DNA from: CALDTK01 sp963837005
Lineage (GTDB): Bacteria > Bacteroidota > Bacteroidia > Chitinophagales > Saprospiraceae
Direction of reading: 5' to 3'
NCBI GenBank assembly: GCA_963837005.1
Contig: CAWIMC010000001.1
Coordinates: 1,240,001 to 1,304,000 of the forward strand
DNA: 64,000 nt
Positions 8,625 through 17,616 of this stretch are shown here, one piece after another; the stretch's first letter is position 1; each line of letters begins with the position of its first letter. Position numbers and translations under genes: made by a program. Under the pieces are notes generated by a model. That model searched no databases and was not told where the DNA came from. It saw only the letters and a list, made by a program, of their open reading frames with translations.

Positions 8625-8950
8625 TGACTAACCGCCCTTCTCTCCACGAGCAAATCTTCGGAACGCCCGCTCCGCCGCAGATCGTCTGGGCTGTCAATCG
8701 CGAACTCGATATCCGCGACCGCATCCAGTCCCTCATCGACGCCCGCGGCCTCACGCGTACCAACGTCGCCGAAAAGCTCGGCGTGCAGAAGAGCGTGGTC
8801 TCGGACTGGCTCAACGGCAAGCGTAAGGTGTCGATGAAGACGCTCGCGCGCTTCGAGCAGATCTTTGAGGTCAAGTTGTGGGATGTGGTACCGACACCGG
8901 CCGTCGATCCAGAGCAGGCCCCGCAGGAAGACGCGAAAGCCCACGCGTAG
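8624..8950 (+). CDS. XRE-family HTH antitoxin/regulator
   Basis: This 108-residue protein has one helix-turn-helix domain at about residues 30-80: IQSLIDARGLTRTNVAEKLG, then VQKSVVSDWLNGKRKVS. This is the Cro/C1 type fold, with the recognition helix in the KSVVSDWL segment. It probably neutralises the product of the overlapping upstream gene and represses the pair. The first 25 residues (PSLHEQIFGTPAPPQIVWAV) would be the likely toxin-binding arm, and the C-terminus is short and acidic. Family assignment is firm; its role as antitoxin is inferred from gene order and coupling. Confidence 0.75.
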   Translation: MTNRPSLHEQIFGTPAPPQIVWAVNRELDIRDRIQSLIDARGLTRTNVAEKLGVQKSVVSDWLNGKRKVSMKTLARFEQIFEVKLWDVVPTPAVDPEQAPQEDAKAHA

Positions 8951-8959
8951 TCCCCCGCT

Positions 8960-9673
8960 ATGAAGCACCACACCATTACCGTTACCCGTCCCGACACCGC
9001 ACCGCAGCCACCCGACGAGCTCGCCTACGCCCTGTTTCGAGCTTTCGCTGAAACCTGTACCGACGCCGGCTACCCCGCGCCCGCGATCAGGTCGGAGGCC
9101 GATCTCGTGCACGACCTCCGCGAAGCGATGGATAGCGCTTTCAGGGCGGTGCAACTCAAGCAGGAGCACCATGGCAACTTCGACTACCTCCTCGGGTTCG
9201 CGACGGGCTACGTTCTCGGATTGCTCAAGACACGCTGGTTCCAGGAGTACGTCAATCCGCACAGTTGGAAATACAAAGCGAAAGTGGCGCTCGACGGTCT
9301 GCTCGGACTCGCCGCCCTCGACGAATTGCTCGCCGTCCGTTTGCAGAAGCTCTACGAGTATAGCCTTTCGGCAAAACCCGATGAACCACTCTCGGAGCGA
9401 CCCCTACGACTTACCGATGTCTCGCTTGAAGTGCCCGTCCTGCGCCTCAGCGATGACTCACGTTTCGTGGAGGACCCTTCCGAAACCACGGATCGCGCGA
9501 TTGGTGCCCTCGAGAACGTCCGCTGTATGCTCATCGAAGACCTGACCCACGACAAAGCCGCCGACACCCTTCAGTTGAAGGATACCGACGGCCTGTTGGA
9601 AGCGTTCGTCGCGCGGTGGCTCAGCTACGCCGTCTCGGGAGTCGTGTTCGAGGGGGAGTGGCTGGATGGGTAA
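8960..9673 (+). CDS. Hypothetical protein, third gene of the toxin-antitoxin cluster
   Basis: This 237-residue protein starts nine bases after the antitoxin stop, so it is likely co-transcribed. I recognise no family. It has a mixed helical composition, a hydrophobic-looking segment around residues 70-85 (YLLGFATGYVLGLL) that could be buried or membrane-associated, and a second at about 105-115 (LDGLLGLAALDELLA). There is no signal peptide. It could be an accessory protein of the preceding pair or an unrelated hitchhiker. Confidence 0.6.
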   Translation: MKHHTITVTRPDTAPQPPDELAYALFRAFAETCTDAGYPAPAIRSEADLVHDLREAMDSAFRAVQLKQEHHGNFDYLLGFATGYVLGLLKTRWFQEYVNPHSWKYKAKVALDGLLGLAALDELLAVRLQKLYEYSLSAKPDEPLSERPLRLTDVSLEVPVLRLSDDSRFVEDPSETTDRAIGALENVRCMLIEDLTHDKAADTLQLKDTDGLLEAFVARWLSYAVSGVVFEGEWLDG

Positions 9674-9681
9674 ACGGGGTA

Positions 9682-9855
9682 TTACTCGCTGCCCTCCAGC
9701 TTCACCAGCTTGTTGTACAGGCCGAGTAGCAAGAACGGCGCGGCCCACTGGCCGATAAACAGGCTGCGGTCGCGGTCGCCTTTGTACTGAAAGTAAAGCG
9801 AGACGCCCATCGAACTGAGGGCGGAGCAGAGGAAGAGGTCGGACGGGATATTCAT
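9682..9855 (-). CDS. Small conserved membrane protein
   Basis: This 57-residue protein starts at the ATG at 9853-9855; the longer frame from 9924 adds an unlikely N-terminus. It has two hydrophobic segments: FLCSALSSMGVSLYF and WAAPFLLLGLYNKLV. The ending LLGLYNKLVKLEGSE resembles tiny inner-membrane proteins common in Bacteroidota with unknown function. It is convergent with the gene at 8960-9673. The fold is probably a two-helix hairpin. Confidence 0.6.
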   Translation of the reverse strand: MNIPSDLFLCSALSSMGVSLYFQYKGDRDRSLFIGQWAAPFLLLGLYNKLVKLEGSE

Positions 9856-10102
9856 TCCGCTTGAGACGACTCCGGCGGCTTGGAGCTCAATGAGATACGT
9901 AGCTTTAACGAGCTCTAGAAACAACTCTAGTAGGCCCTTAATGCGAACTCAATGCATATTGTGCCAAAAGAAGCTGGAGCACCCGCCGAACGAGCTTCGG
10001 TAGATTCTCTGAAGCACAACCGTCCTTCGTTTTGGCGAAAGCCGCCCAAACTGAACGGGAGACCGTGCACCTTCGCTACCCTACCCTCCGAACTATAGAC
10101 GC

Positions 10103-11335
10103 ATGCGCATCAAGACCAATCAACTCCTCGATGCTTATATCGAACTCTACAAGGCAGCGTTCGAAAAGATCAGCAGCCTAGAACTGTACAAGTGGCAGGC
10201 CATCAAGCACTTCCAAAACACCTGGGACCTGGAAGCCGAGGACTTTGCTGGGATGCTCGCGACGGCTCTCGGACCCGCGAAGAACCTCCTCGCCTCAGGG
10301 AACTACTTGCCGCGGGCGGTCATCACCGACCTGGCAGTGACGGCACCCGAGGAGGTGCGAGAGGTCTTTCGGGCACTTTACCGGACGGAGGGCGACCTTA
10401 TCCAGCGGGTGAGACACTTTGGATTCGACACCACCGACATCCGCGATCGACACCATCCAGAGAAGGGGAACACGTACCAAGACCACCGCGCGGTGATGGT
10501 GTATCTGTCCCTTCGCTTTCCGGAGGACCACTTTCTGTACAAGTACCGGATGTTCCGCGATGCGGCCAAAACGCTCGATCTCACCTCGCATCCAACCAGG
10601 GGCTGGGTGGAGAACGTGACCAAGTTTGAGGATGTCTGCCGGCTGATCCTGCCGCGGCTCGTGGCCGATGAAGAACTGATGGAGTTGCATCGAGCTCGCT
10701 TGCGCGAAAACCCGGATTGCTACCGAGACCCGGAGAGTACGGTGCTGACGCAGGACTTCATTTATGCCGTCGCATTCCACTTCAAAGATCGCAACCTTGC
10801 TAAGCCGCTTGCCGCGAAACCCGACATCCTTAAGCTCGATGAAGCAAAACCTATCTCGACATTGGCGGCTAAACTCCAAGCCGGAGCTGGTTCCTATGGC
10901 AGTATCGGTCCACGTCATGTCGACTGGGGCAAACGCAATGATCGACTTGCTGCCATCGGCTGGACGGCCGAAAAGATGGTGCTCACGGCTGAGCGCGATG
11001 CACTACGTGCGGCCGGTCTGCCAAAGCTGGCCAAAAAAGTCAGGCACATCAGCGAAGAGAGCGGTGACGGCGCTGGGTACGACATCCTTTCCTACACGGT
11101 CGACGGTAGGCGAAAGTACATCGAGATAAAAGCGACGACTGGGGCCGAGGATACGCCATTCTACATCACCCGCAATGAACTGGAGGCAAGTCGGAAGCTC
11201 GGGGACGACTATTACCTATACCGGGTCTTTGCATTGGACGAGGGCACGGGGAGCTTTGAAGTCCGGCGGTACTTTGGGTCTCTGGAGGTGCTGTGTAGGG
11301 AACCTTCTGTGTGGCGGGTGGCGACAAAAGTTTAG
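10103..11335 (+). CDS. DUF3883 predicted nuclease with McrB-like N-terminal region
   Basis: This protein has 410 residues. Residues about 330-390 fit DUF3883, a PD-(D/E)xK-like domain: GAGYDILSYTVDGRRKYIEI with the continuing K gives the Asp and ExK positions, followed by TPFYITRNELEAS and YYLYRVF. The first 240 residues resemble the N-terminal half of the nearby McrB. Both share a YKW/WRW..L.QH opening, a PEE(L)-like helix, a block around HRAVMVYLSLRFPEDHFLYK (McrB: ERTLAAYLTLRDPGRYTFYL) and a Y.DP...L.QDF/DL.Y block. I infer that one DNA-recognition module was used in both. It stands alone, with no helicase beside it. An exact dispersed word lies at 10028-10043 in its upstream region. Confidence 0.75.
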   Translation: MRIKTNQLLDAYIELYKAAFEKISSLELYKWQAIKHFQNTWDLEAEDFAGMLATALGPAKNLLASGNYLPRAVITDLAVTAPEEVREVFRALYRTEGDLIQRVRHFGFDTTDIRDRHHPEKGNTYQDHRAVMVYLSLRFPEDHFLYKYRMFRDAAKTLDLTSHPTRGWVENVTKFEDVCRLILPRLVADEELMELHRARLRENPDCYRDPESTVLTQDFIYAVAFHFKDRNLAKPLAAKPDILKLDEAKPISTLAAKLQAGAGSYGSIGPRHVDWGKRNDRLAAIGWTAEKMVLTAERDALRAAGLPKLAKKVRHISEESGDGAGYDILSYTVDGRRKYIEIKATTGAEDTPFYITRNELEASRKLGDDYYLYRVFALDEGTGSFEVRRYFGSLEVLCREPSVWRVATKV

Positions 11336-11406
11336 GTCTGCTTTCTGAACCTGCAAGGCCAGAGGTACGCGGCCCGCGAAACATGGGCCTAGTTTTCACG
11401 CAAACC

Positions 11407-11520
11407 TCACTGCTGCGGGTTTTACAGGAGGACACCTTCCAGCGCATCGGCGAGGTCCGCGAGCGCCGCGTAGACGTCCGCGTCATTACCGCCTCCCAAT
11501 GCGATCTGGCCTTACGCTGC
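11407..11520 (+). pseudogene. Fragment of an NtrC-type sigma-54 activator ATPase
   Basis: A 38-codon stretch reads LLRVLQEDTFQRIGEVRERR and then VDVRVITASQCDL. This closely follows the sigma-54 interaction domain around the Walker B and sensor I region (LLRVLQEGEFxRVG...VDVRxIAATNxDL). Neither side continues the match, so this is a relic of a much larger gene, probably carried in with or broken by rearrangement of the accessory region. Confidence 0.7.
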
Positions 11521-11918
11521 ACGGAAGACCGTGGCCCCGTAGCCGGTCACATCACTCACCCCGTACGTCACCCCGGTCGAAGGCGAGCGCCTGCTCGGCG
11601 GAGAGGGCTTCGAGTTGCGAAGAATAGCGGAGGCCCAGTCCGCTGGTGGCGAGACCGGTGCCTGTGATGCGTAGTCCGCGGCCGAGTTCGAGCTCGTTCG
11701 GCGAAGGGTACTGCGCACTAGAATCGCTGGCCGCCCCGCAGGCGAGCAGCAAGAGGAGGACCAGGCGCGGTAAAGCCAGTGGTGGTAGCGCCAGTTGCCA
11801 CCCAGCATCACTACGGCGAGCGATTGTGTAAAACGAGATCTACGAACGGTCGAGCACGGCAAAACAAAATGTTTTATAATTGCCTTTCCTGCACCCGACA
11901 TTACTCAACCCTTACCCC
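11521..11918. other. Mostly non-coding stretch with one weak reading frame
   Basis: On the minus strand at 11552-11752 a frame reads LLACGAASDSSAQYPSPNEL after a run of leucines, which looks like a lipobox, and continues 50 residues to a TGA. No good start codon precedes it in frame. It may be a lipoprotein pseudogene. No other structure is apparent. Confidence 0.35.
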
Positions 11919-12338
11919 ATGAACCGCACCTGGTGGACCCATCTCCAAACCATCGCCCCGGACGCCCTCGGGGCCTGCACGACACGTTTTGCCAACAAGT
12001 ACCCGAGTGAGTGGCGCCGCCGCATCCGCGACCTCGGCGAACTCGAACGCTACTTCTACGAGATGTACAAACTCGAGCTCCACTTCTCCCACGTGGCCGG
12101 TGGTGCCCTTCCTTACGGTTTTCGCGTAAGCGGCCGAAGCTGGAAAGTGCAGCGCCTCAAGCACTTCGGGACGACCGACGAGGCGCGCTGGGCCGGACTC
12201 AGCTGTTCCTTCCAACTCGTCGAGGCCGAACTCCGCCGTGTGCACTACGTCAAGCCGGAGATCCACCAACCTGTGAGACGGCAACCCAAGGACGAGAAGG
12301 CAAATCTGCCGCAGGAAGGATGGCGGAAAGTTGCTTAG
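11919..12338 (+). CDS. Hypothetical protein, Trp/Arg-rich
   Basis: This 139-residue protein starts at ATG 11919 (MNRTWWTHLQTIAPD). It has no signal peptide or membrane segment. It is rich in aromatic and basic residues (WRRRIRDLGELERYFYEMYK, FRVSGRSWKVQRLKHF). I do not recognise it. Codon use looks normal for the region. It is convergent with the lipoprotein gene at 12367-12798. Confidence 0.55.
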   Translation: MNRTWWTHLQTIAPDALGACTTRFANKYPSEWRRRIRDLGELERYFYEMYKLELHFSHVAGGALPYGFRVSGRSWKVQRLKHFGTTDEARWAGLSCSFQLVEAELRRVHYVKPEIHQPVRRQPKDEKANLPQEGWRKVA

Positions 12339-12366
12339 GAACGAAGTGCAAATTCGGAGTTCGAAA

Positions 12367-12798
12367 TTACTCCGAAAACGCCTGCATCGCTCTGCGCCAG
12401 TACGAGCGCACAGCCTCGGTGGGCTTGGCCTCCTCCCCGCCCCAGGTGATGGCCGTGGAGGCGTCGCCGTCGAAGTGCGTGATGGTGTAGCTCATGTTGC
12501 CGGGGTCGTCGTAGCCTAGGGTCGCAAAGTTTTGCTTGTCGTACGTGGTAAAAAACTCCTTGGCGGTCTTCGGATCGACGGGGCTAAGCTCGCGGAAAGG
12601 CAGGTTGTTGATCACCTCGCGTTTGTGGAAGAGTTGGCCGTTGGGCAAGAGCATATATTCCTGGTACTGTCCCGTAAAACCACCGCCGTAGCGGAACGTG
12701 AGGCGCTCGGGGGGCAGGGTTTCGAGCGTGTAGACTTGGGGACGGGAGCAGGCCGCTAGCCATAGGACCAGGAGTGCAGAGAGGATCGACAGACGCAT
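12367..12798 (-). CDS. Putative lipoprotein
   Basis: The protein has 143 residues from the ATG at 12796-12798. The N-terminus LSILSALLVLWLAACSRP is a lipoprotein signal with lipobox LAAC, so it is probably anchored to a membrane after cleavage at Cys. The mature part has beta-rich, polar blocks such as RLTFRYGGGFTGQYQEYML and DPGNMSYTITHFDGDAST. This resembles small Bacteroidota lipoproteins of unknown function that evaluate to a single globular domain. An exact copy of the dispersed word sits 47 bp upstream (12845-12860). Confidence 0.7.
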   Translation of the reverse strand: MRLSILSALLVLWLAACSRPQVYTLETLPPERLTFRYGGGFTGQYQEYMLLPNGQLFHKREVINNLPFRELSPVDPKTAKEFFTTYDKQNFATLGYDDPGNMSYTITHFDGDASTAITWGGEEAKPTEAVRSYWRRAMQAFSE

Positions 12799-12807
12799 AG
12801 CACGCAA

Positions 12808-13024
12808 ACGTAAGCGCCAGCGCAGAGATGCTCGACGGGGGGAGGGTTTTGGCGAAAGCCCCTTGGCCGAAAGGGTGCAGGAGAAACAGCGATAGTGGGA
12901 CGAGTACCGAGAATATGTACGATTTGGCGCGTGTATTTTGCTTTACCAAAATTGTATCTCGATTTCTTGCAGGACACCCCAGATTGTATGCTTAGTGTGA
13001 GATCGACACAGTATCTTGCCAACC
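12808..13024. other. Divergent intergenic region between lipoprotein and GH9 genes
   Basis: It contains GGTTTTGGCGAAAGCC at 12845-12860 and an AT-richer tract at 12930-12970 that may hold promoters for both directions. No exact TAnnTTTG promoter was found; TATCTTG at 13012-13018 is a partial match close to the GH9 start. Confidence 0.35.
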
Positions 13025-16000
13025 ATGCGCACGTTTACCCCTCTCCTGCTCACCTGTCTGCTGAATCTCGCGTTTTCAGCCCTGGGCCAGTCCGTCCTCT
13101 CGACCGACAACTACATCCGCGTCGACCAATTCGGCTACCTGCCGAGCGTCAACAAGGTGGCTGTCATCGCCAAGCCCCTCGATGGCTTTAACAAGGAGGC
13201 CGGTTTGTTGCTAAATGTAGGGGTGCCGGTAGACCTCGTGGATCAGGACAGCAAGGCGGTCGTTTTTTCGGCTTTCGCCAAAACCTGGAACGGCGGCGCG
13301 AAGGACGAGCTCAGTGGAGACATCGGCTACTGGTTCGATTTTTCGAGCGTGACGCGTCCCGGCACCTACGTGATTCGTGCGACCCAACTCGACGGCGCGA
13401 CCGTGACCAGCTATCCCTTCCGCATTGCTACCGATGTGTACGAAGACGTCCTGCGGGCGTCGATTAATTTTTTCTACTACCAGCGCGTCAACCAGGACAA
13501 GACGGCAAACTTTGCTGCCGGGGCACCGTGGACCGACGGACCTTGGTTTGCCCGCGCCAACCAGGAGAAAGCCGCCAAACTGCTCGACAACCCGAGTGTC
13601 ACCCGCGACCTGAGCGGCGGCTGGATAGACGCCGGCGACCCCAACAAGTACGTCACCTTCGCTACCGACCCCGTCCACAGTCTCCTGCGGACCTACACCG
13701 ACCACCCGGCGTTTTGGAAGACCTTCGACCTGCGCATCCCCGAGAGCGGTAACGCCATACCGGACATCCTCGACGAGGTGCAGTGGGAGATCGAGTGGAT
13801 CAAGAAAATGCAGGACTTCGGCACGCCGAACTCCAGTGGAGGCATTCACCAGAAGATGGGCATCCTCAACGACGGAGCTTACATCAGTCCGCCGAGTAGC
13901 GACACGCGCCTGCGGTACTACAATCAGGTGTGCGTGAGTTCGACGATTACGGGTGCTGGCATGTTCGCGCATGCTGCCACCATCTACAAAGGCATCCCCT
14001 CAATGCAGGCCGAGGCTACGGTGTTGATTGCCCGCGCGGAGGCGGCGTGGAAGTACTACAAAGACGCTCCGAACAAGACCGAGCGCTGTGACGACGGCCG
14101 CATCGAGGCCGGCGATGCCGACGGGCCGGGCGATCAGTACGCCATCGAGCACCTCGCCGAGGCCACCGTTGCCGCCATCTACCTGTTCGAGGCCACCGGC
14201 AAGGCGGAGTACCGGACCTTTGTCGAGGACAACTACCGCCAGATGCGCCCCTTCAAAGGGTCGGCCGCCGAGTGGGCCGTCTACCGCACGGCGCAGGGCG
14301 AGGCCATCGCCGATTATGCCGCCCGCATCAATCCGACCAGCGCCGCCGCCAGGGCCGTGCGAAGCCTCAAGGAAGGGGCCGCGAAGAGCGAGTCCTCCGC
14401 CTACCGGGTCTTCGAGGCCGACAACATCTACCGCGCCAACCTCGTGTACTTCAACTGGGGGTCGAACAGTCTCGCCGGCGCACAGGCGAGCCAAATCATG
14501 GACTTCTTAGCTTTTGGGTGGCGCCCAGAGTTGGCTGCGGCGCACACCGAGCGTGCCGCGAGCATCGTCAATTATATTCACGGTACCAATCCCATGGGCC
14601 TCTGCTACCTGTCGAACATGTACCGCTACGGCGGCGACCTCTGCGCCGACGAAATGTGGCACTCCTGGTTCGGATCGGGCACCAAGTACGACAACATCAC
14701 CGGCGACAACGTCGGACCTGCACCCGGCTTTCTGGCCGGCGGGGCCAACCCGCAGGGCAACGGCGCAATGCCGATCAAGATCGGCACAGAGCAGTTTCGC
14801 GCGACCGTCGGTGGGCAGCCGAAGCAAAAGGCCTTCTCGGTCAACAACGACGCCAACGCCACCTTTGGCCCCTGGGCCTACAATGAGCCGGCCATCTACT
14901 ACAACGCCAATTACGTGCGCGCCCTGGCCTTTTTCGCAGCCGGCGAGGTGGGCGGCGCTGACGAAGCAGCGAGCTTTGGCGCGACGGGCGAGTGCTTCGA
15001 GGCCGAAGCCGTTACAACGAATCGTCCCGCCGCAACCGGCCAGGTCGGCACCTCCGGCGGATTCTACCTGGCTGCGACGGGCGCCGCGACCCGAAGCTTC
15101 TCGTTCACGCCGACCAGCACTGGCCCCCGCCAGATCACTCTCCGCGTGGCCCTCGGCTCAGACCGCAGCACCGTCCGGAAGTCGTTGGAGCGCTACACGC
15201 TCACGCTCGGCGGACAGGCTCTCGCCTTGCAGCTCGACTCGACTACGCTGGCCGCAGCAGCCTCGGCGGGCGGCACCATCTGGGGGACGGCTGTTTCGGC
15301 ACCGACGACCTTACGGAGCGGTAGCGCCGTAGCTCTGCAATTGACTACGAGTGGGGCCGCGGGCGTCGATCTGCTCTGCTACCGAGAGGTGCGCTCGGTG
15401 CCGCTACCCCCCACTCCCGGTGGCGGCGGCGGAGCCTTCGACAAGTGCCTCGAGATCGAGTCCAACTTCACGGCCACGAACGATGTCGGGCAGTTTGCCG
15501 TCGCAAAAGATGTCTTTACGAAGGGCTACTCAGGCGATGGCTACGTCAACATTTTCGACATCGGCGACGAGGCCACGGTCAAGTTCGAGTCGCCCCGCGG
15601 CGGCAAGGGCACGGTAAAAGTCCGACTTCGTGTCGGGGAGAAAAGTGGTACGGATCGCAACCTCGCGACGGCCTACGTCATCAAGGTCAACGGTGCCACC
15701 GTAAGCACGACCCTGGTTGAGTCTAGCATCAGCGAACTGTTCGACGACACGTACTGGGGTGACATGAGCGGGGAGGCCACCTTTGTCGCTGGCGAGAACA
15801 CCCTTTCGATCAGCGGCACCATGATGTGGCTCAAGATCGATCAGGCTTGTGTTGCGATTGCGGGGACGGGCCCGGCGGCAGCCGTCTGCGCCGAAGCGGA
15901 GGACGCGTTCGAGGTTTTGGCGGAAGCCGGAGTCAACGCCTTCGTGGAGCGGGACGGCAACTCCCCCGGCAGCTCCGGGAGTGCTTCGGTCAAACTCTTC

Positions 16001-16597
16001 GACGCCGGCGATGAGGTTCGTCTCAACTTTAAGCTCGCAGCGGCAGGCAGCTACACGATCCGGGTCCGCGTCCGCACGGGTGAGTCCTCGGCCAACTCGG
16101 CCACCAACCTCAGGGACGAGTACCGCTTCGCCCTCGACGGTACCGAAATGACAACCGTGCTCGACGAGGCTACCCTCTCGGACCTCAGCGGCGATACCTA
16201 CTGGGGAGAGCTCGTCGTCGGCCCGATGCAAATGGTGGCCGGTGACCATACCCTCGACGTGCGCGCAAAGCGAAATTGGCTCAAGCTCGATCGCTTTTGC
16301 ATACAGGAGTTCGACGCGAGTGGCGTGGCGGAGGTCCCGGCCGGTGTGGAGGTGCGGCTTTCGCCAAACCCCGTTCGCGGTCTCTTGACGGTGGCTCTTA
16401 CGGGCGACCTACCCACCGGCGACTCGTACAAGTACGAACTCACGGACGCCAGTGGCCGAATCCTCGCCCGCGTAACCGGCAGCCGTGAAGAGGCTCGCTT
16501 CGACGTAGGTCGCAGCGCGAGCGCCGGCCTCCACACCCTCCGCGTAACGAATGTAGTCGCAGGCTGGTCGATAGCGCGGCAGGTCATCGTACAGTAA
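13025..16597 (+). CDS. Secreted GH9 glycoside hydrolase (cellulase-type) with T9SS signal
   Basis: This 1,190-residue secreted enzyme is probably an endoglucanase acting on cellulose or a similar beta-glucan. A signal peptide (TFTPLLLTCLLNLAFSALGQ) precedes an N-terminal Ig-like domain (about residues 25-115) and the GH9 catalytic domain (about 130-640). The family residues are visible: GGWIDAGDPNKYV with Asp202 and Asp205, and NEPAIYYNANYVRAL with the acid Glu621. Three related beta-sandwich modules follow (about 650-790, 800-945 and 950-1095), each starting CxE(A/I)E and ending with a Cys; they look like carbohydrate-binding domains. The last 80 residues (LSPNPVRGLLTVAL onward) are a T9SS type A sorting domain. 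The ATG at 13025 was chosen over a TTG nine bases upstream because it directly precedes the signal peptide. Words at 13270 and 15913 are read as AFAKT and VLAEA. Confidence 0.9.
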   Translation: MRTFTPLLLTCLLNLAFSALGQSVLSTDNYIRVDQFGYLPSVNKVAVIAKPLDGFNKEAGLLLNVGVPVDLVDQDSKAVVFSAFAKTWNGGAKDELSGDIGYWFDFSSVTRPGTYVIRATQLDGATVTSYPFRIATDVYEDVLRASINFFYYQRVNQDKTANFAAGAPWTDGPWFARANQEKAAKLLDNPSVTRDLSGGWIDAGDPNKYVTFATDPVHSLLRTYTDHPAFWKTFDLRIPESGNAIPDILDEVQWEIEWIKKMQDFGTPNSSGGIHQKMGILNDGAYISPPSSDTRLRYYNQVCVSSTITGAGMFAHAATIYKGIPSMQAEATVLIARAEAAWKYYKDAPNKTERCDDGRIEAGDADGPGDQYAIEHLAEATVAAIYLFEATGKAEYRTFVEDNYRQMRPFKGSAAEWAVYRTAQGEAIADYAARINPTSAAARAVRSLKEGAAKSESSAYRVFEADNIYRANLVYFNWGSNSLAGAQASQIMDFLAFGWRPELAAAHTERAASIVNYIHGTNPMGLCYLSNMYRYGGDLCADEMWHSWFGSGTKYDNITGDNVGPAPGFLAGGANPQGNGAMPIKIGTEQFRATVGGQPKQKAFSVNNDANATFGPWAYNEPAIYYNANYVRALAFFAAGEVGGADEAASFGATGECFEAEAVTTNRPAATGQVGTSGGFYLAATGAATRSFSFTPTSTGPRQITLRVALGSDRSTVRKSLERYTLTLGGQALALQLDSTTLAAAASAGGTIWGTAVSAPTTLRSGSAVALQLTTSGAAGVDLLCYREVRSVPLPPTPGGGGGAFDKCLEIESNFTATNDVGQFAVAKDVFTKGYSGDGYVNIFDIGDEATVKFESPRGGKGTVKVRLRVGEKSGTDRNLATAYVIKVNGATVSTTLVESSISELFDDTYWGDMSGEATFVAGENTLSISGTMMWLKIDQACVAIAGTGPAAAVCAEAEDAFEVLAEAGVNAFVERDGNSPGSSGSASVKLFDAGDEVRLNFKLAAAGSYTIRVRVRTGESSANSATNLRDEYRFALDGTEMTTVLDEATLSDLSGDTYWGELVVGPMQMVAGDHTLDVRAKRNWLKLDRFCIQEFDASGVAEVPAGVEVRLSPNPVRGLLTVALTGDLPTGDSYKYELTDASGRILARVTGSREEARFDVGRSASAGLHTLRVTNVVAGWSIARQVIVQ

Positions 16598-16657
16598 CAA
16601 GGAGAGGCCTTCCACCCCCTCTTGGACAAGGGACCAAAAGCCCCACCTTGGCCCCCG

Positions 16658-17575
16658 ATGCTGGCTCCCCTCCTCGCGATCGTCCCTGTCCTCTTGATCA
16701 TCGCGCTCGGGTTTGGACTCAAGCGTGGCGGCTTCCCAAACGATGCCTTCTGGCGACCGGCGGCGCGGATGGTCTATTTCATTTTTCTACCTGCGCTCCT
16801 GCTTCGTGTCATAGCGCTCGCCAACCTCGATCTGAGCCTATGGCGGGCGCAGGCCGCTACCGTGAGTGCCATACTACTGATTACGAGCGTTTTGCTGCTT
16901 TCGCGAAAACCACTAGGCCTCGCGGGACCAGCGTTCACGTCCGTGGTACAGGGCTCGATCCGGCACAACACCTACATTGGGCTGGCGATCGGGGCGATCG
17001 TTCTGTCGACGGACCAGCTGGCGGCCTTCGCGCTCATCGTAGCCGTCATCGTACCGCTCGTCAACGCCATCTCCGTGGCCACCCTTGGACATTTCGGGGC
17101 CAACGCCGAGGCCGCGGCGACCACTCCCCGCGCGGTCGCTAAGCTCGTGGGCACCAATCCACTCATCGTTGCCTGTATCGCAGGCGCGGTGCTAAACCTT
17201 ACAGGCGTCGGGCTACCCTACGGCAGCGGCGAGATCGTCGGAATGTTGGCCCAGCCTGCCTTGCCGCTCGGACTGCTCGTCGTGGGTGCAGGTTTACGCA
17301 TCGGAGCGCTCACAGACCTCTCGACATCTGTTGTTGTCCCTGCTGCGATGCGGCTGATTGCCTATCCACTGTTAGCGGTCACGAGTGGGACACTCCTCGG
17401 CCTCGACGAAAGCCACCTCCCGCCACTGCTGCTGTTTGCATCCCTGCCAACCGCGGCGTCCGCGTACATCCTCGCCGTCGAACTCGGCGGTGACGACGAG
17501 CTGATGGCACGGATCATCACGGTCGAGACGATACTTTGTACGGTCACGATCCCACTTTACCTGTCATTCCTGTAA
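16658..17575 (+). CDS. AEC-family transporter (auxin efflux carrier type)
   Basis: This polytopic inner-membrane protein of 305 residues has about ten hydrophobic helices, starting at APLLAIVPVLLIIALGFGL. The AEC family exports small organic anions or amino-acid derivatives in bacteria. The family's asparagine-rich turn is recognisable in VVQGSIRHNTYIGLAI, and the second repeat carries GLLVVGAGLRIG. The start at ATG 16658 leaves out an upstream Pro-rich extension. It follows the GH9 gene by 60 bp, but joint expression is uncertain. A one-mismatch copy of the dispersed word lies at 16897 (GCTTTCGCGAAAACC). Confidence 0.88.
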   Translation: MLAPLLAIVPVLLIIALGFGLKRGGFPNDAFWRPAARMVYFIFLPALLLRVIALANLDLSLWRAQAATVSAILLITSVLLLSRKPLGLAGPAFTSVVQGSIRHNTYIGLAIGAIVLSTDQLAAFALIVAVIVPLVNAISVATLGHFGANAEAAATTPRAVAKLVGTNPLIVACIAGAVLNLTGVGLPYGSGEIVGMLAQPALPLGLLVVGAGLRIGALTDLSTSVVVPAAMRLIAYPLLAVTSGTLLGLDESHLPPLLLFASLPTAASAYILAVELGGDDELMARIITVETILCTVTIPLYLSFL

Positions 17576-17616
17576 TTTTTCATGAGCGGTTGACTGGGGG
17601 AGTTTACCTTTCGGCT

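Noticed and set aside
13211..13972. 253-codon minus-strand frame opposite the GH9 catalytic domain
   Set aside because: The opposite strand encodes an unmistakable GH9 enzyme; this is a GC shadow.
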